From Agelaius tricolor (taxonomy: Eukaryota; Chordata; Aves; Passeriformes; Icteridae), in contig JALJCS010000001.1 of the NCBI GenBank assembly GCA_023055355.1, positions 81,508,881 to 81,572,880 of the forward strand: a stretch of DNA of 64,000 nucleotides, read 5' to 3'. Position numbers and translations under genes: made by a program. This document shows, piece after piece, positions 23,978 through 37,219 of this stretch (positions are counted from its first letter, which is position 1; each line of letters opens with the position of its first letter). The notes beneath the pieces were generated by a model that ran no database searches, had not been told where the DNA came from, and worked only from the letters and a program-made list of their open reading frames with translations.

Positions 23978-26480
23978 GCAAATACTAATTATCAATCAAG
24001 TTTTCTTGAGGCTTAGGATAAGAGCAGGACAAACTTGCTGAAATACAATTTATAATCTTCTTTACAATCTCTGAATTTTTGAGAGGTCCTAAAAGCTTGT
24101 AATATAGTTTTACATTTTTGAGGTGAAATTTATAGAACCGGGACTGACCTTTCCCAAGAGGGAGCAGTGGACCCTTCCTTCTCTTCTGTCCCTTTGTGCT
24201 GAGATTCAAAGTGCTACACTGGAAATTCAATCTGTGTCTCAATACAGATATGTTGAAACTTTCTGAAAAGCTGTGTATGTGAGAGGTGGTTTTCTTTCCC
24301 CTCCACATTTATTCTTTGTATTGCTTGGAAGATTATGAGGAAAAAAGTATGTGCAACTTGCTAATAAAAGTACAGAAGTTTGGTGTAGGAGTAGTGTCTC
24401 CATCCCAGCTCTCTGCCATAATAACAGGGCCATGCTATTCTCTTTTAGAAATAAATAAGAAGGAATAATGTCCCATTGCTCACTGATGGCTATTACAAAA
24501 CTTCCTTATGCACAATAACAGTAGGCAAAACCTTTCTCTCCCTTCTTTATTTATGTACAATAAAAGCTCACAAAACTCTGACAACTTCAGAAAATTAAGT
24601 CAGTATGTGCTTGTGGCAGACATGTTCTTCAGCCTATTTGCAATTAAATTATTTCCTTCGGCCTTTTAAAAATTAAATAAAGTTGCAAAGGAAAATAAGA
24701 ATTTGTAGTGTTTCAAAGTATTATTAGTTGAAAATACAAATAAGAGAACATGTCTGGAGAGAAAGAGAATAGTAGTATAGTTGGACAAAGCCATTTGCCT
24801 GTCTATACTCTTGAAGTCACCCTTTGTTTAGGACATCTTTATCTTGGTACAAGTTCTCATAACACCCTTAATTCCATGTCTTCTCCCTGAAAGTGTATCC
24901 CCATGATAGATTTGGCACACTAGCAGGTATCAGTCACAAATCCTAGCACTGAGATAAAGCAGCAAGAACAGCTCCAGGAAGACGGCAGTGTCTCTGAAAA
25001 TTTGTAGCACTCTGATGTTTTATTCTGAAAGAGGTTCTCTATTTCTCATAAATGTCTCACAATATATTATTTTTTAGGTCAGATATTTAATTAGCTATCT
25101 TCTAATACTCTTGAAAAAAAGTTACGTGTCTGTGGGACATTTTCCCTTCATTGCATTGACTCAGGTGCACTGATGTATATTCAGAGCATCTCACTTGCCA
25201 TCAGGAAATTCAGATTCTATACCAGATAAGAGAGAAATAGGATTTATATCTCTTTGTTGCCTTTGCTGGACACCAAGCAAACAATAAACCCCTCCAGAAG
25301 GCCAATATTTCAGGACTCTAGAGCCACCTGCCTTGCAGCATCCAGGTGGAAAGTGGGAATGTGCTGCTCTGAGGTTGCCCCCATTATTCTGTGTCAAGCA
25401 TCACAGCCTCATGGTCCACTCTCCCAGTCTAGTAAATTTGTTCTTTATCCAGCCTTTAACTCCCCCTTGCCATGGCAGGAAAATGAGTATGAATTATAGT
25501 GGAGGTCTATTTTGCAATCATACGAGGTCCATCTGATCTCCAGAGGAGATCAGAACAGGGTCTGTGGCTAAAGAGAGGCTTTGAATTTCTAAGACCCAGT
25601 ATCTTCTGTCTAAATCAGAGAGGGTGAAATCATACATCTGTGATTTCCTATTTGGCTGCTAAGACATCTCTAAGATTCTTTGCCAAGGCTAGGGCTTTTA
25701 CAGAAAACACAGCTCCCCACTCCCAGCACAAAGATAGGGTTTGGATATATCTTTACAAATCTCTAAACTTCATAGTTTGAGGACTTAGTCCTAATTGCAA
25801 ATATAAAGACTGAGACCTAACACAGGAAAAAGATTATCCTGTGCTGGCCTACAAGAGGTATTTTACACCATGCTGAAGGCAAGAGGCCTGAATCTGTGTC
25901 TATGACTATTTCTACATTCTTGTAAAAATGTTTAATGAGGACAAGGCATGAGGGCAAGCCTTCTGAAGTTTCTTGTAAATCAGCTAACTTTGGTTCTTAA
26001 GTTGAAGTCACACTTAACCATAATGTGGGAGAAAGAAGACGTAGTGAAGAAATTAATATTCAACATTAAGACAAATGATATATACCTCTGAACTAATTTT
26101 AATTTAATTAAATATAAACAGAAAATTTCTCTAGTAATAGTAATAATTTGAAGCAGTACTGTTTTTGCTTTTCTGGTTCTATGGACTGTGATCAGAAAGG
26201 AAATGTTATGAAAACAACTTTAAAAAATGAGCAGTGATATTTCTTCTATGACTTCCTTAAAAAATACTGTATATATGAAATATAAAATAAGCTGGGCTTT
26301 TATGCATGTCTCCAAGACAGGTTTATTTTCTGCAACAGTTGAAGTGCAGAAGAATAAGAAGCCCCTAAGTTATAACACAGTCTGTTTTTTAGGGAACAGA
26401 GGTGGGGCTTTAGCACTTCACAGTAATCTCCTCATCAGGAAAAGTATGTCTTCTGTCTGGGCTGTGTCACACTGTATTTG
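23978..26480. other. Unannotated DNA
   Basis: No gene recognised. It contains a 9-base-arm inverted repeat at 25533-25553 (CTGATCTCC, loop AGA, GGAGATCAG). Open frames such as the 107-codon minus-strand one at 23985-24308 match nothing known. Confidence 0.45.
25533..25553. repeat. 9-base-arm inverted repeat
   Basis: CTGATCTCC (25533-25541) and GGAGATCAG (25545-25553) pair perfectly across AGA. Confidence 0.85.
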
Positions 26481-27190
26481 CTTTTGCAGTTGTGCCCTTC
26501 GGAGCAGGTTCTGCCACTGGTTACACTCAGTGGTGCTTACAGAAGAGTACAACAGAGGGACAAATTTGGTTGTGTGTTTGTAAGCAGGCGCCCAGGGAGT
26601 GACACGGGTTGCCTTATTAGGAGCACAAAAGGAAACGGCGCCGCTCGGCAGCCCTCACGTGTTCCCGCCGCCCGCGCCTGCAGTTGCTCAGGCCTCTTGG
26701 GCCTGTGCTTTTTCACTGTAAAACAGCAAGCCCTTGAAAATACAGTGCTGGCTTCGCAACTGACCGCTGCCAGATAACAATTGACACCAGGACTAATTTA
26801 GTAATGTGCAGTTTTAGGGAGTGACATTTACTGTATCTCCTGGTGCAACTGATACAAAGCATGCGGCCGTGGCAAGCCCTGCATGGTATTTGCAAAGTGT
26901 CAACTTGAAAGAGTCAGGCTGCTCTTATGTCTGCTCTCAGAGGCAATTGCTGCAGCCCATCAAATCAACCTTCATGTAATATAAACAGGGAGACGTTCTC
27001 CCGCCATTCAGGGCTGCTATTCTGTGCGGTTGCTGGTTATATCATATGTCAACACATTGTACAGATAATGAAAATGGGGAGTCTGAACTTGTACAGGAGA
27101 TAAAGGTTTCCCCGGAGAAGCAAAATTACAGTGACTCTGTCAGGCACAGATTAAGGATTTTGCAAAATAATCAGAGACACAGAAGTTAGC
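26481..27190. promoter_or_regulatory. Candidate conserved regulatory block with CpG cluster
   Basis: This is the most distinctive unique sequence in the window. About nine CpGs fall within roughly 50 bases (26633-26680), including an E-box CACGTG at 26656-26661, in an otherwise CpG-poor region. The following 450 bases have no simple repeats and contain homeodomain- and E-box-like sites such as AACAATTGACACC (about 26777), CTAATTTAGTAATG (26793), CATGCGGCCGTGG and TACAGATAATG (27060). Such a mix suits a vertebrate enhancer or a small CpG promoter of a noncoding RNA. The frames across it (26227-26583, 26478-26777) resemble no protein. Conservation has to be tested by alignment. Confidence 0.35.
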
Positions 27191-30100
27191 CCTTTTGATA
27201 TGACTGTTAGCTGTGGTATGACTTACTGTGTAGAATAATTCTATTAAATGAGTTCATTAATATGTAAGTTATAATGATCTCTGTAAAAAGGACTTTCAGC
27301 ATAAAATACCGGTAGTTCTTTCAGGAATTCCAGGTGGGTGGGCTGTAAGCTATTGTGATAATGATTGCAGAACTAAAGATCTCACAAAAGAAATTTTCAC
27401 TTGGATTTTTGCAGTAGATGTTTTGAGGTGAGGTATAAATGAGTGTTATCAAATCCTCAGATAAGGATATTATTTTCATCATTTCTTACCTTTCATTGAA
27501 AAGGATTGTTAAGCAGTGGAAGGTTTCCAAACAGAACAATAGAAGGGGGTGTATGTGCAGTTTTACTTTCACTCATTGACTTTTTGCCAGAGCAAGCAAA
27601 ATGCTTTGTTTTCAGCAATTCAGCAGTGCTCTTTAATAAGAGCTGCGGCTGTAAGCTGTTGCTGTGCTGAGAATAGGGTATTTTGTCCTGATATCCCACC
27701 ACTTTCCTAGCCAGGATCATTGGGAAGCTGCTCTGGGGCTACATCAGTCCAGCCCTCTGAAAGCCACATGCCCTGCATGACTCTTTCTGCTGCAGCAGCC
27801 CCCAGGCAGCATGCAGACATAAAAATGGCATCCCAGTTTCCCCTTGATAACTGCTTCCTTGTTAGCTCAAACCCTTGGGAAGCTGATTGATCTTAACATT
27901 AAGCACTATCAAAACTTGCAAGTCTATCTCAGAGAGAAGAAACGCCTGTCTGGAAAAAGATGCCAAAGTTGTTACAATTACTCCTGGTTCCTTTCCATGT
28001 CATGTTTTTATATTTTCTGCTATGCTGTAAAAAGTTCTTTTCAAGTATATAAACCTATAAAGAAATCACTGATCAATAGCCCCAGAAGTAAAATGTTTCT
28101 GCACAAGGATATTGAAGAAGTAAAGTAAAATTAGTGCCAACAATTTCTGTTTAAAATTTCATTTTTGAAAATAAGAAGTCTTTGTAACTAGAAAAACTTT
28201 TAGCTATGAAGTTTTAATCAATTAAAAGATACTTATGACACATTTCTATTCATTCTAAAAATATCTTGATGCTTAACTGAGGCACAAACTGACCTGTGAA
28301 CTGGGCCAGTCTCAGTGATGTTTCTGCTGTATCTGTGTCCCTGTACTTAATGTTGGAACATTAAGAACACAAAACATTAAAATGTTACGATTTCATCTTT
28401 TACTCCTCAGCATAATCCCATGATGAGAAGTCACAAATTCACTGTGGGAAAATCATGATGTTTCCATGGTTTTATTACTCATTTCTTTTTTTCATTCTTG
28501 TAATAATAGCATTGCCATTGTCTTAAAATAACAGCTCTGTGTCCAGGTCAATGATTAAGCTCCTGTATTTATATCACAACCTGTAGATCAAACCTCCTAT
28601 CCCAATTTCCAGAAGCCCTAACTGGCTAAATTCAGCATCTGCTAGAATGAAAACAAACTCTAGTTGTTCTGGCATAAGGACATTGCTCTCTATTGGTCTG
28701 TGTGAACTAATTGCATGGATATTAGGAGGGCTTTGAGGGAGCAGGAGTGCACTGGTGTGTGGCAGCCAAGGAAAACCTGCCCTTTCAGCAGCCCCACCTG
28801 CGGACAGTGGCCGGGCTGAGGACACAAAGGGAGAAGTGAAATGACAGAGCCTACATGTGTCCACAGCTCTGCAGGACTCTGCAGGGAACAATTCAAGGCA
28901 TTTCTCAATCAGTTTTTATTCCCATTGCATTGCAATTATATTTCAGGAGTGGAATAATGTGTGAGTTTTTGAAAGAAATTGTGGGAATATTAGATATGAT
29001 ATTTGGGAGAGAAAATATTTCTGTTGAAGTGCTGTCCGGAATTGACAGTAGTGTAGATCTTACTATGAAAGATACATTTTTTTCTTCAAATTGTTTGGTA
29101 GGTTATGACTAATAATTTGTTAGGAATCAAAAATGATCCTTATATGGTTTGTGTTAGTAACATAAATGAATCAAAAAGGACCAAAAGGAAATGCAGAAAT
29201 GCCATCACTGTCACACAGCTGAATCGCAGAGAGTGCCACATTTGCCAGGAGAGCTGTGGCAGGTTTTTCTGTAGGTCATGAAGGAGGAAAAGCCTGTTCA
29301 ATTTTAAGGTCTGCATCAAAGAAACATTTGAAAATTTTTGTTTTAGCCATCCTCATCCTTTAATCTAGGCTGGGAAAATACATTTTGTTTGCAAATTGCA
29401 AATGTTTCTGTGGTGTTTGAAAGCAATTCACCAAATGGTTCCTAAGTAAGAGATCACTAAAAGTTTAATGGGAAACAGTGGGAAAAAAAATTCCATTAAC
29501 TCCAGTGAGGTACTTGAACTTTTTAAAAAAAATGTTTTCTTGTTTGAAATATTACTGTTTTTAGCTGTTAACAATTTTCTGTCTTGGCCAAGCCTTTTGG
29601 AAAACTGATATGTGTATTCTATTTGAAGACAATACCCTTTATGCTAATTGTTACAATTTCTTTTGAGGCCAAATTGTCTGTGACGAGGAAGACTTTTTCT
29701 TCTTGTTTTTTAATGAGTCTCTTTTTTTTGAGATGTGGGGTGTGTTGTTTGTTTGGTCTTCTTAGGCAAAAGCAGATATTTAGAAACAAATAAAATTCAG
29801 ATCAACATTAAATTCCACATTTTGTTTAAATGGCCAGATTTTTGCTACAATTTTTCTTTGTGTCATTTCATTAGATGGCCCCAAAATAGCTAATTAGCTA
29901 AAAATTAGAACTCAGATTGCACTCTTCCACTTTTATGATACTTAGTTTTAGCAATGTAAAATGTATTACATTGTTAAGTAGTATTTTTTTTTACTTAGAA
30001 TTCAGAAGAAATTATTGTGTTTTTCCTTGGAGATGATATGAAATTGCCAATTTGACAAGAAACTGTAAATTAATCAACTTTTTTCAGTCAGTTCTGGAAC

Positions 30101-33100
30101 ACCATTACTTTTCTTGACTTTCAGTGACTTGCAGAGATGTGAGTACTCCAAAACAAACCCCTGTTTGTTCTTTTTCTTCTTATTCACATTCACAGGGTTG
30201 ATAAAACCCTAATCTGTGGAGTTGGAGCTCCTATTGCTACTCTGCTGAAACAATAACTTTACAGACATCACAACAGTCATGGCACTTCCCTGGGATTGTT
30301 TGTTCAAGAAGTTCATATTTAGAAGACAGTGATATGTAATGCCAGACTTTTCCCTATCTCCAGGGAACAAATGTTGGGAATTGGTGCAACATTTTTAGCA
30401 ATAACTTGGCATCTTTTAACACTTTACATCATTGCTGGTAGGAAGCATATTTGTACAGAACTATAACAATGTGTGCAAGTCAAACCCGATGTAAATATCT
30501 CATGAGAGAAATGTTGGCTGTAGCTGTCTGAATTAAACAATATAACATCCTATATTATATAAAAAAGGCATCCAATTTATAAGATTTTTTCCTAAAGCTT
30601 CTAGCAGAAGGTTCCAGTGTGTTATCATGTGATTAAAAAGACAAAAACTTTTGTTTAATAGAGCTTTTAATCCAGACATGAAATCATTAAAATAAAATGA
30701 AGACATGATGTTTTGGATGAGAACTCAAGAAATTTGGGTGAAATCCCATCTGTGCTGCAAATATTCTGCTTGAACGTTGAGAACTGATTTAATCTGTATT
30801 TGCCTTAAATCCCTCTTTATGAATTTAAGGTGATGATACTCAAATTGTGCTCCTTAGGGAACATCCTAAGAAATGCATATGTGATTTGGAGCTTACCTCC
30901 CTCATTTCCTGTAATACTGAGAGTACAGAAAGGAACTTAAAAAGTGAATATTTGACTGGATAAATACTTGACAAGTTAGTAATTTTAATGCTGTTGCACA
31001 AAGCTGGTATTATATGTTAATGGCATGCCAGCAAATACAGCCTTTTAAACTGGTATATTCTTTAAGTATTAGGTCATCATTTGAATCTATTCATTACAGC
31101 TGGCATTCTGGAAAAGGATCTTTATTCTAACACAGGTGCTCTTGAAAATGATTTCTGTTTAGTCACTCCTTGACAAAATCAGTGGAAAAAGGCCATGTCT
31201 CTGTTTTTGAGACAGTAGGATTCCCATTGGGATCAGAACATGTTGCTGGAGTATGGATGGTAATACAGGTACAAGTACAATAGCAGTGTGAAAATGAAAA
31301 CTGTTGAATCAAACTGTTTTCTGGAGGCAGGGAAAATTTACCTTCCCAAATGCTACTGCTGAGACAAAGTTGCACAGTAACCTTTTGCTGTAATGTTTGC
31401 ATCACACTGCAATCCTCATAGTGTGGATGGTTACTGAATGGAACCAGACCTTCACTACCTAATCAGTTTATTATTCTCGTTCTTTTCAAAGGGAAATTGT
31501 TTCCTCCATAGAAATAATAATAAAAAAGAACTTTTGAAATTGGCAACAGAAAACAAGAGCAGACATGCCAGCAATCATTTTTCATTTGACCATATCCCTG
31601 AACAAGATAATTCACCTCTGCTTCAAGTCTATCCTGAAAAGTGTCACTGTTTTCAGAGATAAGCCTAAAGCTGGAAGCTCAGATCAAGAGCAGATCTCAT
31701 TGCTGTGGGAAATACCACTGTACATGCAGATTCATTATTACTTGTTTTCACAGTCTTTATAGTAGTTGAATTTGTGGAGCTACTTGCACTTTACAAAGGG
31801 GTTTGAATGGTTTTAATTAAATGTTGATAAAACAGAAAAGGAATCTTGGGATGTGAAAACAAATTAATTCTGGTCATTAGTCACCTGACAAGCATATTAC
31901 AGTACAGATTTTTTATAGCTCCATGGATGCCTGTGAAACTGGAAAGATGGTATTCTAAATGGATTCCTTGTTAGCTGCTTTGAGTCACTGTGAATATCAC
32001 TTCAGTTACCTACTAAATTACTGAAGCAGTTATGTAAAGTGCTTTCAAGGCAGTACATTACCATGCCTATATCTGATTTTGAAAATGAATTCTGAAAGCT
32101 TAGCTGTAAAAAATATAAGATCAGCTTAGTATAGTTCAGAAACTGCTGTAAAATCTTGAAATGAATGTAGTAGAATGTTTTGGTGATGTGCAGCTCCCAG
32201 CTGCTCTTATGGACATGGCAGAAATATGTTCCATATCCCTCCTTCTGCCCTACTTTTTTCTTTTCTGTTTGTTATATGTCACATGAAGCTAATGTTTGTC
32301 CCCTGCTTTTTGTATCCTATATAGTACTCTTGTCAGCTGAGAAGAAAATAAGTAATAAAATAGGCTAGCATTGCTTTAGCTAAACCATGAGGAAGCACTC
32401 TGATTTCCTACATTGATCAAGCCTGTTGTTTGATAAGGAAACCAGCCTGTGTAAATACAAGAGTGTGATGTTTATGAAAAAACTCCTCCAGGTTCCCTAA
32501 AAACCTGCTACTGAGGTGTGTATTCCTGGGATTATGAGGGACACATAATGCTTTCTATTTCTATGCAAATTGATCTGGCAGTTCCTGCAACGAGTTGTAC
32601 CAGATCTGAAAATTACTTTTACCAATGTACTGCCACTTGAAGTTGCTTTATTTTAGCTGTTACGCAGAAAACATCTTATGTCTCAGTTTATCAACACAGA
32701 CTATTAAAGAGATTGAAGGATGTTTGGATATCCAGATTATATATTAATTTGCAGTAAAGTAGCAAATTGGAAGAGAGCATAAAGTAAATGAACTAAACTA
32801 GGCCAGCAAGACTAATTTCTTTATCTTAACATAGCATGTTGTGATCATTAGATTTTCCACCAAGAATGAATCCTGCTTGCCTTTTGTCTGTAATAGAGCT
32901 GACAAAGAAAAAAGGAGAAAGGAAAAGAATGAAACATTTGCATTTTCCTGGCTGACTGACATAGATTTAGAAACCCTTGAAGAGTGAGTCTGCCTAGTGA
33001 GCAGATAGGAAATTGGTATAATTGACATAATTGACACCAAGATCACCTTTGCTATCTGACCTTTAGAACTTTGGAGCTCATGTGAGTCCCAAGCCTGAGA

Positions 33101-33891
33101 AACTTTGGGAAGCCCTGAACAATCTGTGTTAAAGGCAGCTTGTCTGTATGCTTGCCCTGATGTTCTGGGTCAGGGAAGATATGGGCTTCTCTGTTAATAG
33201 ATTAAGTCTGCACAGAAGGTAGCAGTGATACAGGTGTCTGGGTGATGCAGGGCAACCAGAATTTTATTGAAGGTCACTATTTCCAAGAGATGTTGAAGGT
33301 TTAAAAAAAGGAAATAATTTTTTATCAGAATTTTTTGGTCCCCTGAACCTTCCATCATTCCTTGGGCAGAAGTAACCTTTTGGCCAGCTAGGACTTTACT
33401 ATCTTAAGGTGAGTGCATTCTAGCTATCCAAAAACTACAATAACATAGCATACTACACACCTGTCGGGGTATCAGGGTGGCCTCTGCATCTAATACTTGC
33501 AGAGAACCAAAAAAATTCCAATACCGAACAGAGTGATAAACATGCCAGTGAACTACTGGGGCCCTGAAGTACATTGCAAAGGAGATCTGCAAGGCAAAAC
33601 TTTGAGGGAAAGGCAGAAGAGGAACAATACCAGCAGCTAGCAATGGGAAGGCTCTTTTTGTTTCAAAGCCCTGTGCCTCTGAAGTTAGTAGCTGTCACCT
33701 AGAAAATGTTATTATCTCTAGCAGAGGAGCATTAAGCAGCATTAAAGAAAAGAAAGAATTAGGTTCATTATCTTAAACTGGTTTATCTTCGAACTATCTT
33801 GGAACATAATATGATTTTTAAATAGTGCATTAAGGAAATAAAATTAAAAAGAACAATTCTATTAACATGATTGACCAAGAAACTGCTGTTG
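27191..33891. other. Unannotated AT-rich DNA
   Basis: About 6.7 kb in which no gene, RNA or transposon could be recognised. Frames up to 105 codons (28574-28891 minus) have no family resemblance. A modestly GC-richer patch lies at about 28780-28890. No convincing splice-site-bounded exon was found. Confidence 0.45.
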
Positions 33892-34136
33892 GTTGACCCC
33901 GACTGGACGCCAGGTGCTCACCAAAGCTTCTCTATCACTGCCCTCCTCAGCTGGGCAAAGGAGAGAAAGTATAATGAAAGGCTCATGGGCTAAGGGCAGG
34001 GAGAGATCACTCACCAGGGATCATCATGGGAAACAGGATCTTCTTGGAGAAATTAGTTTAATTTCTTACCAGTCAAATCAGAGAAGAGTAATGAGAAATA
34101 AACCCAAATCTTAGAACATATTCCCCTGACACTGCC

Positions 34137-34142
34137 TTTATT
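34137..34142 (-). promoter_or_regulatory. Polyadenylation signal AATAAA in the LTR-like element
   Basis: The plus strand reads TTTATT, so AATAAA lies on the minus strand within CCAGGAATAAAGGC. It sits in the last quarter of the element in its own orientation, where the R region signal would be expected. Confidence 0.5.
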
Positions 34143-34635
34143 CCTGGGCTCGAATTCACTCCCATTTTCTCTCCTTCCCTCCAATGGCCCAGGTAATGGG
34201 GAATGGGGACTGCAGTCAGTTAATTCCCAAGTTTCTGCCACCCCCTCTGCCAAAGTTTCAGCACTCCACACACTCTTTCCCTGCTCTAGCCTCAAGTCCT
34301 TTCCAGAGGAGACAGTCCTCCATGAACTTCTCCAATGTGAGTCCTTCCCATAGGCTGTAGATCATTAACTGCTCCACTGTGGTTCCCTTTCCATGGGGTG
34401 CAGTCCTTCAGTAACAGCTGCTCCACTGTGGGTTGCCTGTGTGCTCAGAGTCCTGTCAGCAAACCTGCTCCAGAGAGGGCTCCTCTCTCCTTGGGGCCAC
34501 AGGTACTGCCAGGAGCAGGCTGCTCCAGTGTGGGCTTCCTGCAGGGTCACAGCCTCCTTCGGGCACCCCCTGCTCTGGTGTGGGCTCCTGCACAGGCTGT
34601 GGGTGGATCTCTGCTCCCCCATGGACCTCCATGGG

Positions 34636-34712
34636 CTGCAGGGGCACAGCTGCAGGGGACTGCAGGGGACCATGGGCTGCACCATGGACTGCACCATAGA
34701 CTGCACCATAGA
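34636..34712 (-). repeat. Minisatellite units in the LTR-like element
   Basis: Two 10-base CTGCAGGGGA units (34650-34669), preceded by a related copy at 34636, are followed by three 12-base CTGCACCATRGA units (34677-34712). On the minus strand these give repeated Met-Val-Gln-Ser or Val-Tyr-Gly-Ala tetrapeptides in open frames, which explains why several long but spurious frames overlap here. Confidence 0.9.
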
Positions 34713-34910
34713 CTGCAGGGGACTCTGCTCCTGCACATGGAGCACCTCCTGCCCCTTCTCCTTCACTAGCCTTAGGGTCTGCAGAGTTGCTCCTCTCACA
34801 TATTCTCACTTCTCTCATCTGACTTGCTGTGCACCTTTTCCCCCTTAACTATGCTATCCTTGATTGTTCACCTCTGTTGCTGATGGGCTCAGCCTTGGCC
34901 AGTGGTGGGT

Positions 34911-36789
34911 CCAGTTTATTTTGTTGTAATGCTTTGAGTCTTTGCTACCAAATGTAATCTTTACACACATGTGATGCCGTATGTTAAAATCAATGGTATT
35001 GCATCCTACATAGTGCCACTTTGTAAGAGTTTGAAGAAAACCAGAACCCTGGGAAGTTACCACTGAGAATTCAGCTAAATTCAAGTAAAAGTATTCAGCA
35101 CCTCTTTCTTTGTTAAAACAAGATAGTTTTATCTCACAAAATGGCAGCTGGCTTGGCTGATTGTAGTTCTAAGAGACTGATATTGTTCAAATATTGAAAT
35201 GTACATCTCATTGTGAAAGACATGCTCTGCAAAATAGACTGCCGCCCCAAAAACAGAAGGAATAAAATTTAAAAATTGGAAAAAGAGCAACAGTGCTTCA
35301 GAACATATCTTATGGAAGGATCTTTAGAGGTCAATGTTCATTTATATTCCTCTGCATCTAACTCTTCATATTCTCTAGGCTCAAACTTCAGGTACAGGAG
35401 CTAGCAGAGAATTGATAGGAGAATGAGAAAAATAGTTATTTTATGAAATGGGATTGTTCTGTTAGCTCAAAATGGAGACACAGTCAGTGAACACTGATCT
35501 CACATCTAATTTGTTCTTCAAAAAAAAAAAAAACAAAAAACCAAACCCTCTTTATAAAGCAGAGTTTCAATTTTCTAAAATCATGGTTAATAAATTCCCA
35601 GCTGCCTTCTTGTACTATAATACATTCAAATCCACTTTTCAAAGACCTGAGGTGTTATGAGGCATTGTCTTTTCCTGTATTTCTCCTACCAGTGAGACCT
35701 CTGCATCCCAGAAAGTCAGGCATCATGGATCTCATCTCACATCTCTTGCCCTGTCACCTGCTACAAGACAACTCACAGCAGACCCACAGCTTGCTGGGGC
35801 AGTAAGACAGGACAGAAAGGTGGCTGTGAGAGTGAGAAAACTGCAGATCTTTTCCCTATAACTGAGCTGAAGCAGCATGCTGGTCCCATTGTTTTTATGT
35901 ACATATTTTTGGCAGTAAGTGAATTGGAATATGTTGTTTTCTGCTACCACAGAGAGTCATCCAGCACTTCAGATAGTGAACACATTATTTCATTCTGAGG
36001 TTTTACTATTACTGCTTCAGATTCTGATCTGCCTGTACCGTCTGTAAGGAGGCATAGTAAACATGCTCGATTTAATCCCACTCTATGAGAAAGAAAATAA
36101 GTATTTTTTTCACACAGAGAAGACTTAAGATTTTAATTGTGAATTCTCAGCAAAAATAACTTTGACTTGAAGGCTTCTCGTATTCTTTACCAGGGGATAA
36201 GTAGGAAAATGCTTTTTTGGTAATTATTCTCAGTATTTTCCCGTGTTTAGAGTGACACTCAAGCAATTTACATGGAAGGAATTTATGAAGCAGTTTGAAT
36301 AGGCAGCAGGCACAACAAGCAGTGCTATATGGAGGGTTAACACTTGCACCAGCTTTGAAGCTTTGAGGCACAGAGCCAGAGGCCAAGTGACATTAGCTGC
36401 TCAAGAAATGCACTAATCGCCTTAGAAATGCAATGCCTGGAGAGTCTCTTAGGTATTATGTAATGGAAATTGTAAGGGAAAGGATAAAAGTCAAACTTTG
36501 TGTATTTACTGAAGGTTATTGACGTAGTTATGACATCACTGACGGACAGTCACAAGACACTTTTTGTATACATAGTGCAACAGCCAGGTGGCAATTAGCA
36601 CAGTGCCACCAGGCACCTGGAAATGTGGTACTGTACCTGCAAACACACTCCAGGAGGTATTGCCCTAACAGCCCACTGCCTTTCACACACCATACACAGA
36701 AGGTTGGTCTTGTAGTAACCATGACAGTGTCATCTGAAGGGTTGGCTTTCCCTTGTGACATCCAAAACAACACTGAGGTACAGCCAATG
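34911..36789. other. Unannotated DNA
   Basis: No gene seen. It contains an A-rich tract at 35520-35540. Sequence at about 36330-36480 (with GCACTAATCGCCTTAG) is unique-looking and may be a small regulatory element, but evidence is thin. Confidence 0.4.
35520..35540. repeat. A-rich tract
   Basis: Fourteen A, one C, six A. It could be the tail of a retrotransposed sequence, but no recognisable transcript copy lies upstream. Confidence 0.85.
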
Positions 36790-37219
36790 AAGCTGATGAA
36801 AGGTCTAGAAAATGTCTTATGAGGAACAGCTGAGGGAACTGGGGTTGTTTTGTCTGGAGAAGAGAAGGTGCAGGGGGGACTTCATTGCTCTCTACAACTG
36901 CCTGAAAGGAGGCTATAGCCAGGTGGTTGTTCTCTTCTGCTGTGTCTCAAGTGACAGGATGAGATGAAATGGCCTCACATTGCACCTGGGGACATTCATA
37001 TTGGATACCAAAAAAAAAAAAATCCCTGAAAGAGTGGTCAGGATTTAGAATAAGTTTTCCATGGAGGTAGTGAAATTACCATCTCTGGAAGTTTTCAAAA
37101 GGCGTTGGGATATGGCACTTGGGAATGTAATTTAAGAGTGATTATGGTGGTGTTGGGTTGATGGCTGGACTGGATGATCTTGAAGGTGTCTTTCAAACTT
37201 GATGATTTGTGACTCTGAT
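36790..37219 (+). mobile_element. CR1 3' end copy
   Basis: The segment carries CR1 3' landmarks in order: TATGAGGAACAGCTGAGGGA, TTTGTCTGGAGAAGAGAAGG, CTACAACTGCCTGAAAGGAG, a CCATGGAGGTAGTGAAATTACC block, CTGGACTGGATGATCTTGAA and a terminal GATTTGTGACTCTGATTC. It is about 430 bases, 5'-truncated in the last part of ORF2, and has acquired a poly-A run at about 37009-37021 by internal expansion. It has the same orientation as the 16.7 kb CR1 and is non-coding. Confidence 0.93.

Larger units (their letters stand above)
33892..34910 (-). mobile_element. LTR-like endogenous retroviral element
   Basis: On the minus strand this GC-richer segment begins near GGACCCACCACTGGCC (about 34910), contains repetitive CAGGAGCC/CTGGAGCAG units and short minisatellites, has a polyadenylation signal at 34137-34142, and ends near GGCGTCCAGTCGGGGTCAAC (about 33892-33911). 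That layout recalls LTRs of avian endogenous retroviruses that also appear as spurious bird proteins rich in Gly, Pro, Ala and Cys. The family name and exact ends are not certain, no target duplication was found, and no gag, pol or env sequence flanks it, so a solo LTR is the simplest reading. Confidence 0.6.

Noticed and set aside
34365..34848. Several 88-151 codon frames on both strands
   Set aside because: Produced by short GC-rich tandem units in the LTR-like element; composition is repetitive and several frames are open at once.
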